From positions 1-47,327 of the forward strand of contig JALHND010000010.1 in NCBI GenBank assembly GCA_022843705.1: 47,327 bases of DNA. The letters run 5' to 3'. Positions 16,220 through 25,469 of the stretch are shown here, one piece after another (within the stretch, counting starts at the first letter, position 1; every line of letters starts with the position of its first letter). Made by a program: the position numbers and the translations under genes. Under the pieces are notes generated by a model. That model had not been told where the DNA came from. It was given only the letters and a program-made list of their open reading frames with translations, and ran no database searches. The DNA comes from Burkholderiales bacterium (lineage in GTDB: Bacteria > Pseudomonadota > Gammaproteobacteria > Burkholderiales > SG8-41).

Positions 16220-17608
16220 ATGAATTCCGGGGCACGCACACTGCGCCGCCGGCTGCTGCTGTGGGTCAGCGGTCCGCTGGTCGCGCTGTGGATCATCAGC
16301 ACGCTGGTCGACCACGGTGTCGCCAAGGGTTTCGTCAACCTGAACTATGACCGGGCATTGCTCGACACCGCTCTTGATCTCGGACGCAACGTGCGCGAAT
16401 CCGGCAACAGGCTCTACCTCGACCTGCCGCAGCCGGTGATCGAGATGCTGATCTCCGGCGAACAGGGGCGCTTTTACTATCGCGCCAACGGTCCCGGCGG
16501 CGAATACATCACCGGTGATCCCGACCTGCCGGACCCGCCTGCGGATACGCTGGAGGACCGGGTCACCTACTACGACGCGTTCTACCGCAACGAACCGGTG
16601 CGCGCGGTATCGCTGCGAGTGCCGGTGCGGCCGGGCTCGGGCAGGGGCGCGATCCTGATCCAGGTCGCGGAACGTGCCACGCTGCGCGACGACTTCGCCC
16701 GCCAGATCATGCTGCGCATGATGATCCCTCAGGGCATCCTCGTGCTGCTGTCGACCCTGACCATCTGGTTCGGCATCGGCCTCGGCCTGCGCGCGCTGAC
16801 CGCCGTGCGCCGGGAAATCGAGAACCGCTCGCACGTCGATCTGAGCCCCCTCGACGAATCCGCCGCACCCGCCGAAGTGCAACCGCTGGTGCGCGCGATG
16901 AACGGCCTGCTCGAACGGTTGAGCGCGGCACTGGCCGCGCAGCAGCGATTCATCGCCGATGCGGCCCATCAGCTGCGCACGCCGGTGGCCGCCCTGAAAA
17001 CCCAGGCCGAGGTGGCGATGCGCCAGGTACGCGACGGCGAACTGTCGGCCACGCTGCAGCAGCTGCACACCGCCGCCGACCACGCCGCCCGCCTCGTCCA
17101 GCAGTTGCTGACCCTGGCCCGCGCCGAACCAGGATCGCATCGCAGCGTGATGCGCCAGCCGGTCGAAATATCGGTGCTGGCCAGGGAAACAACGGAGGAA
17201 TGGGTGCCGCGTGCGCTCGCCCGCAAGATCGATCTCGGTTTCGATGACCGTTCGGCTGTATCGACCGTCAGCGCCGACCCGTTCCTGATCCGCGAAATGC
17301 TCGGCAATCTGATCGACAATGCGATTCAGTACACGCCCGCAGGCGGGCGGGTCACGGTACGGGTTCGCACCGAACACGGCCGCACGGTGCTGGAGGTCGA
17401 GGACGACGGCCCGGGCATTCCGCCGGAGGAACGGGAAAAAGTGTTCGAACGTTTTTACCGGATGCCGGGCGGATCGCCGGAAGGCTGCGGACTGGGGCTG
17501 GCCATCGTCCGCGAGATCGCCCAGGGCCACGGCGCGACCGTGGTCGCCCGCGCCGGCAGCGGCGATCGCGGCACCTGCATGACCGTCAGTTTCACGCCTC
17601 CGGCCTGA
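16220..17608 (+). CDS. Sensor histidine kinase, TctE/QseC-like
   Basis: The 462-residue protein has two membrane helices, at about 12-34 and 168-190. They enclose a periplasmic domain of the two-component-sensor N-terminal (2CSK_N) type found in TctE and QseC. The kinase core shows the H-box AAHQLRTP with phospho-acceptor H250, an N-box (LGNLIDNAIQ), DDGPGIP and GCGLGLAIV. It should phosphorylate the preceding response regulator. The ligand is unknown; citrate-like acids are suggested only by family resemblance. Its last 17 bases overlap the 3' end of the convergent ABC exporter gene. Confidence 0.92.
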   Translation: MNSGARTLRRRLLLWVSGPLVALWIISTLVDHGVAKGFVNLNYDRALLDTALDLGRNVRESGNRLYLDLPQPVIEMLISGEQGRFYYRANGPGGEYITGDPDLPDPPADTLEDRVTYYDAFYRNEPVRAVSLRVPVRPGSGRGAILIQVAERATLRDDFARQIMLRMMIPQGILVLLSTLTIWFGIGLGLRALTAVRREIENRSHVDLSPLDESAAPAEVQPLVRAMNGLLERLSAALAAQQRFIADAAHQLRTPVAALKTQAEVAMRQVRDGELSATLQQLHTAADHAARLVQQLLTLARAEPGSHRSVMRQPVEISVLARETTEEWVPRALARKIDLGFDDRSAVSTVSADPFLIREMLGNLIDNAIQYTPAGGRVTVRVRTEHGRTVLEVEDDGPGIPPEEREKVFERFYRMPGGSPEGCGLGLAIVREIAQGHGATVVARAGSGDRGTCMTVSFTPPA

Positions 17609-19430
17609 CCAGGTCCGGCCCGCGCCGCGCCTGTTCCTGTTTTTCCTGCTGCTGCAGCGCCCACATCTGGGCATAGGCGCCGCCCTGCGCCAGCAGCGCC
17701 GCGTGGCGGCCGCGCTCGATGATGCGGCCGTGGTCAAGCACCAGGATTTCGTCGGCATCCATCACCGTCGACAGGCGGTGCGCGATGACCAGCGTCGTGC
17801 GCCCCTGCGCCACCGCGTTGAGCTCCTTCTGGATCGCCTGTTCGGTGCGCGAATCGAGCGCGGAGGTCGCTTCGTCGAAAATCATGATCCGCGGGTTCTT
17901 CAGGATCGCGCGGGCAATCGCCACCCGCTGCTTCTCGCCGCCGGACAGCTTGAGGCCGCGCTCGCCGACCATTGCTTCGTACCCGTCGGGAAGTCCGCTG
18001 ATGAAATCGTGGATGTGCGCGGCCCTGGCCGCGGCAATAACCTCTTCGCGGGTCGCCGAGGGCCGTCCGTACTGGATGTTGTAATGGATGGTGTCGTTGA
18101 ACAGCACGGTGTCCTGCGGCACGATCGCGATCGCCGCGCGCAGGCCGGCCTGCCGCAGTCCGCGAATGTCCGCGCCGTTGATGCGGATCGCGCCGCCGGT
18201 GACATCGTAAAAACGGTAGAGCAGCCGCGCCAGAGTCGACTTGCCGGCACCGCTGGATCCCACCACCGCGACCTTTGCCGCCGGCGGAATCGTGAAAGTC
18301 ATGCCATGCAGGATCTGCCGCCGCGGATCGTAGCCGAAATCGACGCCGTCGAACTCGACCGTCGCCGGCCCTTCCGGCAGGTCCTGCGCATCCGGCGCAT
18401 CATCAACCTCCCGATTCTGTTCAAGCAGCCCGAACATGCGCTCCATGTCGATCATCGCCTGCTTGATCTCGCGATAGGCCATGCCGAGGAAATTCAGCGG
18501 TATGTAGAGCTGGATCAGCAGGCCGTTGACCAGCACCAGGTCGCCCAGCGACAGTTCGCGTGCCACCACCCCCTGCGCGCAGAGGATCATCAGCAGCGTC
18601 GCCGCCACCGCGATGATCGCCGCCTGTCCGACATTGAGCAGGCCCAGCGAAGCCTCGTTGCGCACCGCCATCACCTCGTAACGCTGCAGGCTTTCGTCGT
18701 AGCGCCTGGCCTCGTAATCCTCGTTGTTGAAATACTTCACCGTCTCGTAGTTGAGCAGGCTGTCGACCGCGCGGGTGTTGGCGTGCGAGTCGAGCTCGTT
18801 GGCCTTCTTGCGGATTGCCGTGCGCCATTCGGTGATGCCGATGGTGAAGGCAATGTAGAGCACGACGGCGGCAAAGGTGACCGCGACGAAACGCCAGTCG
18901 AATTTCGCGAACAGCACCGCGGCGACCAGCATGAACTCGAGCACCACCGGGATGATCGAGAACAGCATGAACGACAGCAGCGTCGAGATGCCGCGGGTGC
19001 CGCGCTCGATGTCGCGCGACATGCCGCCGGTCTGGCGGTCGAGATGGAAACGCAGCGACAGCGCGTGCAGGTGGCGGAACACCGCCAGCGCGATGCGCCG
19101 GGTCGCGCGCTGGGTGACCGGCACGAACACCACGTCGCGCAGTTCGGCAAACAGCACGGTGGCGAGGCGCAGCGCGCCGTAGGCGACCAGCAGCGCCAGC
19201 GGCAGCACCAGCACCGCCTTCTGCGAATCGAGTCCGTCGACGATGTCCTTGAGCACCAGCGGCACGCCGACGTTGGCCACTTTCGCCGCAACCAGGAACA
19301 GCAGCGCGATCACCACGCGCCATTTGTATTCCCACAGGTAGGGCAGCAGCATCGGCACCACGCGCCAGTCACGGCGGCTACGGCGGCTCGCGGGTTCAGC
19401 CGCGGCGCGGCGCGCCAGTTCAGCAGTCAT
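17592..19430 (-). CDS. Atm1/HMT1-type ABC exporter
   Basis: The 612-residue half-transporter has six membrane helices (about 35-330) and a nucleotide-binding domain. Walker A is GSSGAGKST near residue 390, the signature is LSGGE near 494, and IMIFDEATSALD is the Walker B. The wording throughout, including the YETVKYFNNEDYE segment, matches bacterial homologues of mitochondrial Atm1, which export glutathione-conjugated or sulfur-containing species and metals. It works as a homodimer in the inner membrane. The start ATG follows an A+T-rich stretch with no clear Shine-Dalgarno. It is convergent with the histidine kinase, overlapping it by 17 bp. Confidence 0.9.
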   Translation of the reverse strand: MTAELARRAAAEPASRRSRRDWRVVPMLLPYLWEYKWRVVIALLFLVAAKVANVGVPLVLKDIVDGLDSQKAVLVLPLALLVAYGALRLATVLFAELRDVVFVPVTQRATRRIALAVFRHLHALSLRFHLDRQTGGMSRDIERGTRGISTLLSFMLFSIIPVVLEFMLVAAVLFAKFDWRFVAVTFAAVVLYIAFTIGITEWRTAIRKKANELDSHANTRAVDSLLNYETVKYFNNEDYEARRYDESLQRYEVMAVRNEASLGLLNVGQAAIIAVAATLLMILCAQGVVARELSLGDLVLVNGLLIQLYIPLNFLGMAYREIKQAMIDMERMFGLLEQNREVDDAPDAQDLPEGPATVEFDGVDFGYDPRRQILHGMTFTIPPAAKVAVVGSSGAGKSTLARLLYRFYDVTGGAIRINGADIRGLRQAGLRAAIAIVPQDTVLFNDTIHYNIQYGRPSATREEVIAAARAAHIHDFISGLPDGYEAMVGERGLKLSGGEKQRVAIARAILKNPRIMIFDEATSALDSRTEQAIQKELNAVAQGRTTLVIAHRLSTVMDADEILVLDHGRIIERGRHAALLAQGGAYAQMWALQQQEKQEQARRGPDLVRPEA

Positions 19431-19607
19431 GCCGGCCCCGGAATGTTATTGCTTCTATTTTTATAAATGAAAACAATTGGTTATGACTCATTTGATCCAC
19501 CGGGCCGGCAACAAGTGCCGTTGCCTGCGGACGCGGTGCATGCATGGGGCCGCAATTATCGCACCCGGCAGATGCGGATACATGGTTGCCGGCAACCCGC
19601 CCCGCGC

Positions 19608-20390
19608 TCAGCCCGGCAGCCGCTCCAGCTGCGCAGTCAGCGGCGCATGATCGGATATCCGCCCCCAGCGCCGGCCGTGATGAACGCGCACTTCGCGCAC
19701 CGCGAAACCGCGGACATAGATGCGGTCGAGCCGCAGCAGCGGCAGCAGCGCCGGAAAACTGCGTGCGGGCACCCCGCCCTTCAGCTCGAACACTTCGTGC
19801 ATGTTCAGCGGCAGTGCCAGCTCCTGGGTCGCGCGATGGCGCCAGTACCAGTCGTTGAAATCCCCGGCGACGATCAGCGGCGCACCGGAGGGCACCAGCC
19901 GCTCGATGCGCTGGCGCAGCCGTTCCAGCTGCAGGCCGCGGCCGCGCGCCGTCAGCGCAAGGTGCACACAGACGCAATGCAGGGGAAGCGGCCAGCCGGG
20001 CACCGCAATTTCACAGTGCAGCAGGCCGCGGCGCTCGAAGCGGTGGGCTGAAACATCCTCGTTGTCCCAGCGGGTGATCGGATAACGCGACAGCACGGCG
20101 TTGCCATGGTGTCCGGCGTCGTAGACCGCGTTCTTGCCGTAGGCATGGCTGTGCCAGAGGCTGTCGGCAAGAAATTCATACTGGGACTGCGCCGGCCAGT
20201 CGCGGTGGCGCGCGGCATGCACGGCATGCGCGCCGACCACCTCCTGCAGGAACACCAGATCGGTGCCAAGCAGGCGCAACTGCTCGCGCAGGACATGCAC
20301 GGTCGGACGCCGCGCGAGCAGCGGCGTGACCGAGAAACCCTTGTGGATGTTGTAGGTTGCGACGCTCAGCTGCAGCGGAGCGGCACCCAC
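19608..20390 (-). CDS. Endonuclease/exonuclease/phosphatase (EEP) family protein
   Basis: The 260-residue protein starts with GTG at 20390. It shows the EEP metal- and phosphate-binding motifs in order: ATYNIHKG near the N-terminus, LQEV, GDFND and ISDHAPL. It is a metal-dependent phosphohydrolase. Closest in style are YbhP-like proteins, which often sit beside cardiolipin synthase; none is present here. It begins 7 bp after the nadA stop, so it is probably the last gene of that transcript. The 177 bp between it and the ABC exporter contain only short inverted repeats (for example 19584-19597). Confidence 0.85.
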   Translation of the reverse strand: MGAAPLQLSVATYNIHKGFSVTPLLARRPTVHVLREQLRLLGTDLVFLQEVVGAHAVHAARHRDWPAQSQYEFLADSLWHSHAYGKNAVYDAGHHGNAVLSRYPITRWDNEDVSAHRFERRGLLHCEIAVPGWPLPLHCVCVHLALTARGRGLQLERLRQRIERLVPSGAPLIVAGDFNDWYWRHRATQELALPLNMHEVFELKGGVPARSFPALLPLLRLDRIYVRGFAVREVRVHHGRRWGRISDHAPLTAQLERLPG

Positions 20391-20397
20391 CCGGTGA

Positions 20398-21495
20398 TCA
20401 GGAAACAGACAACATGCGTTCCAGCGCGATGCGCGCCAGTTCCGCCTCGTACGCCGGCACCTTGATCGGGTTCACCACCTTGCCGGCCACGAGATTCTCC
20501 AGCGACCACACCAGGTGCTGCGGGTCGATGCGCTGCATCGTCGAACACATGCAGACCGTCGGCGCCATGAACTGCACCGACTTGCCCTGCGGGCCGAATT
20601 CCCCGGCGATGCGGTTGACGAGATTCAACTCGGTGCCGACCAGCCAGCGCGATCCCGGGTGGCTCGCGGCGATGGTCTTGATGATGTAGTCGGTGGAACC
20701 GACATAGTCAGACAGCTTGCAGACCTCGAAATTGCACTCGGGATGGCTGATCACCAGCCCGCCCGGGTGCTGCTGGCGCCAGCGCAGGATGTGCTGGGCC
20801 TGGAACATCTGGTGCACCGAGCAATGACCCTTCCACAGCAGGACCTTGGCCATCTTGATCTGCTGCGGCGTCAGCCCGCCCATCGGCTCGTCCGGATCCC
20901 AGACCAGCATCTCGGAGAGCGGAATGTCCATCAGGTAGCCGGTCCAGCGGCCGAGGTGCTGGTCGGGGAAGAACAGCACCTTCTCGCGGCGGTTGAACGC
21001 CCACTGCAGGATGCCGCGCGCGTTGGACGAGGTGCAGACGATGCCGCCGTGCTCGCCGCAGAAGGCCTTCAGGTCGGCGGCGGAATTGATGTAGGTGATC
21101 GGGGTGACGTGTTCGTCCGGATCAAGCACCTCGGCGATTTCGCGCCAGGCACGCTCGACCTTGGGCAGGCTGGCCATGTCGGCCATCGAACAGCCGGCGT
21201 TCATGTCGGGCAGGATCACCTGCTGCGAGGGGCGCGACAGGATGTCGGCGACCTCGGCCATGAAATGCACGCCGCAGAAGACGATGTACTCGGCATCGGT
21301 GCCGGCGGCGAGCTTCGACAGCTGCAGCGAATCGCCGGTCAGGTCGGCATGTTTGTAGACATCGGCCCGCTGATAGTGGTGCCCCAGCAGCACGACGCGC
21401 TCGCCCAGCTTCTGCCGGGCGGCGAGTATGCGCTCCTGGCAGGCCTCGTCGGCCAGCGGCTTGAAGCCGTCAAATGTGATCGTATTCGTTTCCAT
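20398..21495 (-). CDS. nadA: Quinolinate synthase
   Basis: The 365-residue enzyme condenses iminoaspartate with dihydroxyacetone phosphate to quinolinate for NAD synthesis, using an oxygen-sensitive 4Fe-4S cluster. Candidate cluster cysteines are C102 (NAGCSMADM), C225 (KGHCSVH) and C315 or C317 (TVCMCSTM). GHHYQRADVYKHAD and the YINSAADLKAFCGEHGG segment are family signatures. AGGAG is about 12 bases before the ATG. The partners nadB and nadC are not in the window. The nudB gene lies 99 bp upstream and the EEP gene 7 bp downstream on the same strand. Confidence 0.97.
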   Translation of the reverse strand: METNTITFDGFKPLADEACQERILAARQKLGERVVLLGHHYQRADVYKHADLTGDSLQLSKLAAGTDAEYIVFCGVHFMAEVADILSRPSQQVILPDMNAGCSMADMASLPKVERAWREIAEVLDPDEHVTPITYINSAADLKAFCGEHGGIVCTSSNARGILQWAFNRREKVLFFPDQHLGRWTGYLMDIPLSEMLVWDPDEPMGGLTPQQIKMAKVLLWKGHCSVHQMFQAQHILRWRQQHPGGLVISHPECNFEVCKLSDYVGSTDYIIKTIAASHPGSRWLVGTELNLVNRIAGEFGPQGKSVQFMAPTVCMCSTMQRIDPQHLVWSLENLVAGKVVNPIKVPAYEAELARIALERMLSVS

Positions 21496-21594
21496 CGTCA
21501 GGCCCTTCTCCTGATGCCCAGTACGGGAAAAGTTTCTACATTACAGGATTTTGACAGAAAAACCACCCGAAAAATCCCAGCCTGCCGCAGGGAC

Positions 21595-22044
21595 CTAGAC
21601 ACCGGACATCAGCCGCTCCGGCAGTTCGCGGATCACTTCAGCATTGCTCCACGAAAAAACCCGGTCCGCCGCCTCCCGCCAGGGCAGCCAGACAAATGCA
21701 AGGTGCTCCCGCGGCGCCAGCGCGATGTTCCGGGTGGCCGGCAGCGTCAATCCGAACACATGTTCCGTATTGTGGGTCACGCCGGGCGCGTAACGGCTGC
21801 GCCAGTGACTGTAGATCTCGTAACGGTTCTGCCGTTTCCAGTCGACCAGCATGCCGGGCGCCGCGACGATGCCGGTTTCTTCGGCCAGTTCACGCTGCGC
21901 GGTCTGCAGCAGTGTCTCGCCCTCATCCATGCTCCCCGTCACCGACTGCCAGAATCCCGGCCTGTCGGCACGCTCCAGCAGCAGCACCTGCAGGTCCGCG
22001 GTATGCACCAGCACCAGCACCGAGACCGGGATCTTGTAGTTCAT
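21595..22044 (-). CDS. nudB: Dihydroneopterin triphosphate diphosphatase (Nudix)
   Basis: The 149-residue protein carries a complete Nudix box (G37, E43, R51-E52, E55-E56, G58). It matches NudB, which removes pyrophosphate from dihydroneopterin triphosphate in folate synthesis. NudB-like features include the LLLERADRPGFWQSVTGS opening and the HNTEHVFGLTLP segment. The start ATG overlaps the barstar-like stop by four bases (ATGA), indicating translational coupling. Other Nudix specificities cannot be excluded from sequence alone, but linkage to aspS is typical for NudB in betaproteobacteria. Confidence 0.9.
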   Translation of the reverse strand: MNYKIPVSVLVLVHTADLQVLLLERADRPGFWQSVTGSMDEGETLLQTAQRELAEETGIVAAPGMLVDWKRQNRYEIYSHWRSRYAPGVTHNTEHVFGLTLPATRNIALAPREHLAFVWLPWREAADRVFSWSNAEVIRELPERLMSGV

Positions 22045-22451
22045 GACGATGGAAGTTCCGGCAGGCCGGCGGCATCGCAGAACACGATGAACACGCGTTT
22101 TTTTTCACGCCAGTACGCTGCGGCTTCCGCAAGAATTTCCAGCAGCAGCGCAAAATCCTCCGGCGCGGCCGTGGAAAATCCTGCCGTGCCGGACAGCCGC
22201 AGCACGATGCCCTGCTCCCGCCCGGGCAGCCAGGACAGATCCTGCAGAACGTCGTTGAGCGCATCCCAGTTGCCGCCGAAACCGGCGGGAGTCGCGAACG
22301 CACCGGCCATCACGCGCAACGCCGCCTTTTTGCCGCGGGCACGGCGCAGGTCGGCTGCCACGAACTGCAACCCTGCGCCGTCCGCCGCGATGTCATGACG
22401 CGGCAGGCGGTAAACGCCGTTGGCCCCTGCGTTCAATGGTGATGTCTTCAT
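22041..22451 (-). CDS. Barstar-family ribonuclease inhibitor
   Basis: From the ATG at 22451 the product has 136 residues. The segment GFGGNWDALNDVLQDLSWLP is the diagnostic barstar motif that contains the barnase-binding helix region. The longer frame from 22529 is rejected because this ATG overlaps the upstream RNase stop as ATGA. Barstar proteins bind and block barnase-type RNases in the cytoplasm. The adjacent RNase gene is the evident partner. The pair also couples to nudB through a second ATGA overlap. Confidence 0.87.
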   Translation of the reverse strand: MKTSPLNAGANGVYRLPRHDIAADGAGLQFVAADLRRARGKKAALRVMAGAFATPAGFGGNWDALNDVLQDLSWLPGREQGIVLRLSGTAGFSTAAPEDFALLLEILAEAAAYWREKKRVFIVFCDAAGLPELPSS

Positions 22452-22885
22452 TCGACGATGCGCCGGAAACTGCGGTAATGGTCGGCCGTGTAGTAAAACT
22501 CGCCGCCGTTTCGGCAGTGCTCCAGCCACAGCTTGCGGCCGGGTTGCGGCTGCGGGCGGACACGTTCACAGCCTACAACGATGCGCCGCGCGCCGCGATG
22601 CCGGATGCCCGGTGTCATCACCGTATATTCGCTGTAATGCCCGCGCCGCGCCGCGGGCAGGCGTTTTTCGTAGTTGTTGAAGGTGATGCCGTCGCGGTCA
22701 TGGGGATAGGGGCCGCCGCGGCGGATCAGTTGCAGCGTCTGCCCGGCCTCGGGCGGCAGCTCACTGATGTGTATACCTGACAGGGAGGGCGCCTCACCGC
22801 GCGCCAGAACAAGGGCCGACAGCGTGGCGGCGGCGATCAGTGCCGCCCAGCGCCAGGCACCGAACGGCCGTCGCAGTGAACGCAT
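22448..22885 (-). CDS. Barnase-like secreted ribonuclease (N1/T1/Ba family)
   Basis: The 145-residue protein has an N-terminal hydrophobic export segment (about 12-28). The microbial RNase core follows: FNNYEKRLP, then E86 in YSEYTV as the catalytic base, R100/R101 in GARRIV and H136 in TADHY as the catalytic acid. C106 and C124 could form a disulfide. It should cleave RNA outside the cytoplasm, with the barstar-like product protecting the cell before export. It lies between aspS (30 bp upstream) and its inhibitor gene. Whether it serves nutrition, phosphate scavenging or competition is unknown. Confidence 0.88.
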   Translation of the reverse strand: MRSLRRPFGAWRWAALIAAATLSALVLARGEAPSLSGIHISELPPEAGQTLQLIRRGGPYPHDRDGITFNNYEKRLPAARRGHYSEYTVMTPGIRHRGARRIVVGCERVRPQPQPGRKLWLEHCRNGGEFYYTADHYRSFRRIVE

Positions 22886-22915
22886 CAGAGCCGCCTGCGG
22901 TGCGACCGGAGCCGT

Positions 22916-24700
22916 CTACGCCGCCGGAATGACGTTGCGCAGGCGGATGTGCAGTTCGCGCAACTGGCGCTCGGTCACCGGTGTCGGCGCATCGACCATC
23001 AGGTCCTGCCCGCGCTGGGTCTTCGGAAAGGCAATCACCTCGCGGATGGATTCCGCCCCGGTCATCAGCGTGACGATACGGTCCAGGCCGAAGGCAATGC
23101 CGCCGTGCGGCGGTGCGCCGTACGACAGCGCATCAAGCAGGAAGCCGAATTTGGCGCGCGCGTCCTCAGGCGTGATGCCCAGCGCGGCGAACACCTGCGA
23201 CTGCACTTCGGCGCGGTGTATCCGCACCGAGCCGCCGCCGATTTCCCAGCCGTTCAGCGCCACGTCGTAAGCCTTGGCCAGCACCTTGCCGGGATCGGTC
23301 GCCAGCAGGCCGACATGCTCGTCCTTGGGCGCGGTGAAGGGATGATGCGCGGCGTTCCAGCGCTGCGCTTCCTCGTCGTATTCAAAAGCCGGGAAATCCA
23401 CGACCCAGCAGGGCCGCCAGCCGGCCTCGGCATGGCCTTTTTCATGGCCGACTTTCACCCGCAGCGCACCCAGCGCGTCCCACACCACTTTCTTGCGGTC
23501 GGCGCCGAAAAAAATCAGGTCGCCGTTGGCGGCCCCGGTGCGCTTGAGGATCTCCGCCAGCACCGGCTGCGGCAGGAATTTGACGATCGGCGACTGCAGT
23601 CCGCTGTCATTGAGCTGGGTGACATCGTTGACCTTGATGTAGGCCAGGCCCTTGGCGCCGTAGATCGAGACGAAGGCGGTGTAGTCGTCGATTTCCTTGC
23701 GTGTCAGTGCCGCGCCGCCCGGTACGCGCAGGGCGACAACCTTGCCGTCCTTCAGCGCAATCGCCTGTTTGAACACCTTGAAATCGACCTGCGTCATCAG
23801 GTCGCTGAGATCCGTGAGTTCCAGCTTGACCCGCAGGTCGGGCTTGTCCGAGCCGTAACGCGCCATCGCGTCGGCATAGGTCAGGCGCGGAAACTCGCCG
23901 AGGTCGACATCAAGCACGTCCCTGAACAGCTCACGGATCAGGCCCTCCATCAGATCCTGGATTTCACGTTCGCCGAGGAAGGAGGTTTCGATGTCGATCT
24001 GGGTGAATTCAGGCTGGCGGTCGGCGCGCAGGTCCTCGTCGCGGAAACATTTGACGATCTGGTAATAACGGTCGTAGCCGGCCACCATCAGCAACTGCTT
24101 GAACAGCTGCGGCGACTGCGGCAGCGCGTAGAACTGGCCGTCATGCATGCGCGAGGGCACCAGGAATTCGCGCGCGCCCTCGGGGGTCGATTTGTAGAGC
24201 ATCGGGGTTTCAATGTCGATGAAACCGTTGTTGTCGAGATAGTTGCGCACCGCGCGCGCCGCGCGGTGGCGCAGCCGCAGGTGACCCTGCATCTGCGGTC
24301 GGCGCAGGTCGAGGAAGCGGTACTGCAGGCGCACGTTTTCCGACAACTGCTCCTCGTCCATCATGAACGGCGGCGTCTGCGAGGGGTTGAGCACTTCCAG
24401 CGTCATCGCCAGCACTTCGATTTCACCGCTGACCAGATTGGCGTTGGTGGTGCCGGCAGGCCGCTCGCGCACCTTGCCTTCGACACGGATCACGAACTCG
24501 TTGCGCAGGCTGTCGGCGGTGGCGAAGGTTTCCGCGCGGTCCGGATCGCAGACGATCTGCACCAGGCCTTCGCGGTCGCGCAGGTCGATGAAGATGACCC
24601 CGCCGTGGTCGCGGCGGCGGTGCACCCAGCCGCAGAGGCTTACGGTCTGGCCGAGGAGTTTGCGGTCGACCAACCCGCAGTAATGGCTGCGCATAGACAT
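22916..24700 (-). CDS. aspS: Aspartyl-tRNA synthetase, probably non-discriminating
   Basis: The 594-residue class II enzyme has an N-terminal OB anticodon-binding domain (1-110). Motif 2 is at about 218 ([16 protein letters not shown]), a GAD insertion domain follows, and motif 3 is at 534-543 ([10 protein letters not shown]). The length is standard. RDHGG with H32, and RPAG further on, match the residues that make the Pseudomonas aeruginosa enzyme charge both tRNAAsp and tRNAAsn. GatCAB correction is therefore likely (inferred). Two adjacent ATG codons (24700 and 24694) could start translation. The first directly follows an A+T-rich element and is chosen without strong evidence. Confidence 0.97.
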   Translation of the reverse strand: MSMRSHYCGLVDRKLLGQTVSLCGWVHRRRDHGGVIFIDLRDREGLVQIVCDPDRAETFATADSLRNEFVIRVEGKVRERPAGTTNANLVSGEIEVLAMTLEVLNPSQTPPFMMDEEQLSENVRLQYRFLDLRRPQMQGHLRLRHRAARAVRNYLDNNGFIDIETPMLYKSTPEGAREFLVPSRMHDGQFYALPQSPQLFKQLLMVAGYDRYYQIVKCFRDEDLRADRQPEFTQIDIETSFLGEREIQDLMEGLIRELFRDVLDVDLGEFPRLTYADAMARYGSDKPDLRVKLELTDLSDLMTQVDFKVFKQAIALKDGKVVALRVPGGAALTRKEIDDYTAFVSIYGAKGLAYIKVNDVTQLNDSGLQSPIVKFLPQPVLAEILKRTGAANGDLIFFGADRKKVVWDALGALRVKVGHEKGHAEAGWRPCWVVDFPAFEYDEEAQRWNAAHHPFTAPKDEHVGLLATDPGKVLAKAYDVALNGWEIGGGSVRIHRAEVQSQVFAALGITPEDARAKFGFLLDALSYGAPPHGGIAFGLDRIVTLMTGAESIREVIAFPKTQRGQDLMVDAPTPVTERQLRELHIRLRNVIPAA

Positions 24701-24719
24701 AAGTATTTGATTTTAAAGT
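24698..24719 (-). repeat. A+T-rich element TAAGTRTTTGWTTTTA, copy 2
   Basis: On the minus strand the sequence ACTTTAAAATCAAATACTTATG ends in the aspS start codon. It matches the element at 32989-33010 at 20 of 22 positions. No Shine-Dalgarno lies before aspS, so the element may itself act in translation initiation; this is inference. Confidence 0.5.
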
Positions 24720-24722
24720 AAA

Positions 24723-25367
24723 TTATTTATCGGCTTGCGCCTTGAGCAGTGCTTCACCGTTGCCGCCCGCCGGGGCAACCACACCCATGGAAACAATGTA
24801 TTTGAATGCGGCATCCACCGACATGTCGAGTTCGATGACGTCCTCGCGCCGCACATAGAAATAGAAACCGTTGACGGGGCTCGGCGTCGTCGGGATGAAC
24901 ACGGCGACATAATCTTCCGGCAGGCGCACGCCCACTTCGACGGGCACGTTGGTCTGGAAGGCCAGCGACCAGGCCTGGGGATGCGGATAACGCACCAGCA
25001 GCACCTTGCGGAACGCGTGGCCGGTGCCGGAAAACAGGGTGTCGCTGACCTGCTTGACACTGTTGTAGATGGTGTTGACGACGGGAATGCGCGCGAGGAT
25101 GCCTTCCCAGAACTGCACCAGCCGCTGGCCGAGGATATTGGCCGCCAGCACGCCGGTGGAAAACACGATCAGCACCGTCAGGATCACCCCCAGTCCCGGC
25201 ACATGCACGCCCAGCCAGCTCTCGGTGAGCAATGCGTTCGGCAGCAGCTGCAGGCTCTGGTCCATGATGCTCACCAGCAGATTGAGCACCCACAGGGTGA
25301 TCACCAGCGGCACCCAGATCAGCAGACCGGTGACGATGTAACTTTTGATGGAGGATTTCTTGAACAT
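24723..25367 (-). CDS. DUF502 family membrane protein
   Basis: The 214-residue protein has two membrane helices (about 10-33 and 58-80) and a soluble C-terminal part with conserved VVNTIYNSVKQVSDT and PTTPSPVNGFYF. This is the DUF502 family, widespread and of unknown function, and it is commonly found between fmdB and aspS in betaproteobacteria. It ends 22 bp before aspS on the same strand and probably shares its transcript. No catalytic motif is apparent. Confidence 0.9.
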   Translation of the reverse strand: MFKKSSIKSYIVTGLLIWVPLVITLWVLNLLVSIMDQSLQLLPNALLTESWLGVHVPGLGVILTVLIVFSTGVLAANILGQRLVQFWEGILARIPVVNTIYNSVKQVSDTLFSGTGHAFRKVLLVRYPHPQAWSLAFQTNVPVEVGVRLPEDYVAVFIPTTPSPVNGFYFYVRREDVIELDMSVDAAFKYIVSMGVVAPAGGNGEALLKAQADK

Positions 25368-25469
25368 TGATCTTCAGGCGCTGCACGACCTGCCCGGCAA
25401 CTGCGCCGGGCAGCGAACAGCAGGACAGCACATATGCCCCGGCATTCAAGGCCGGTGCCGTCAGCGGAG

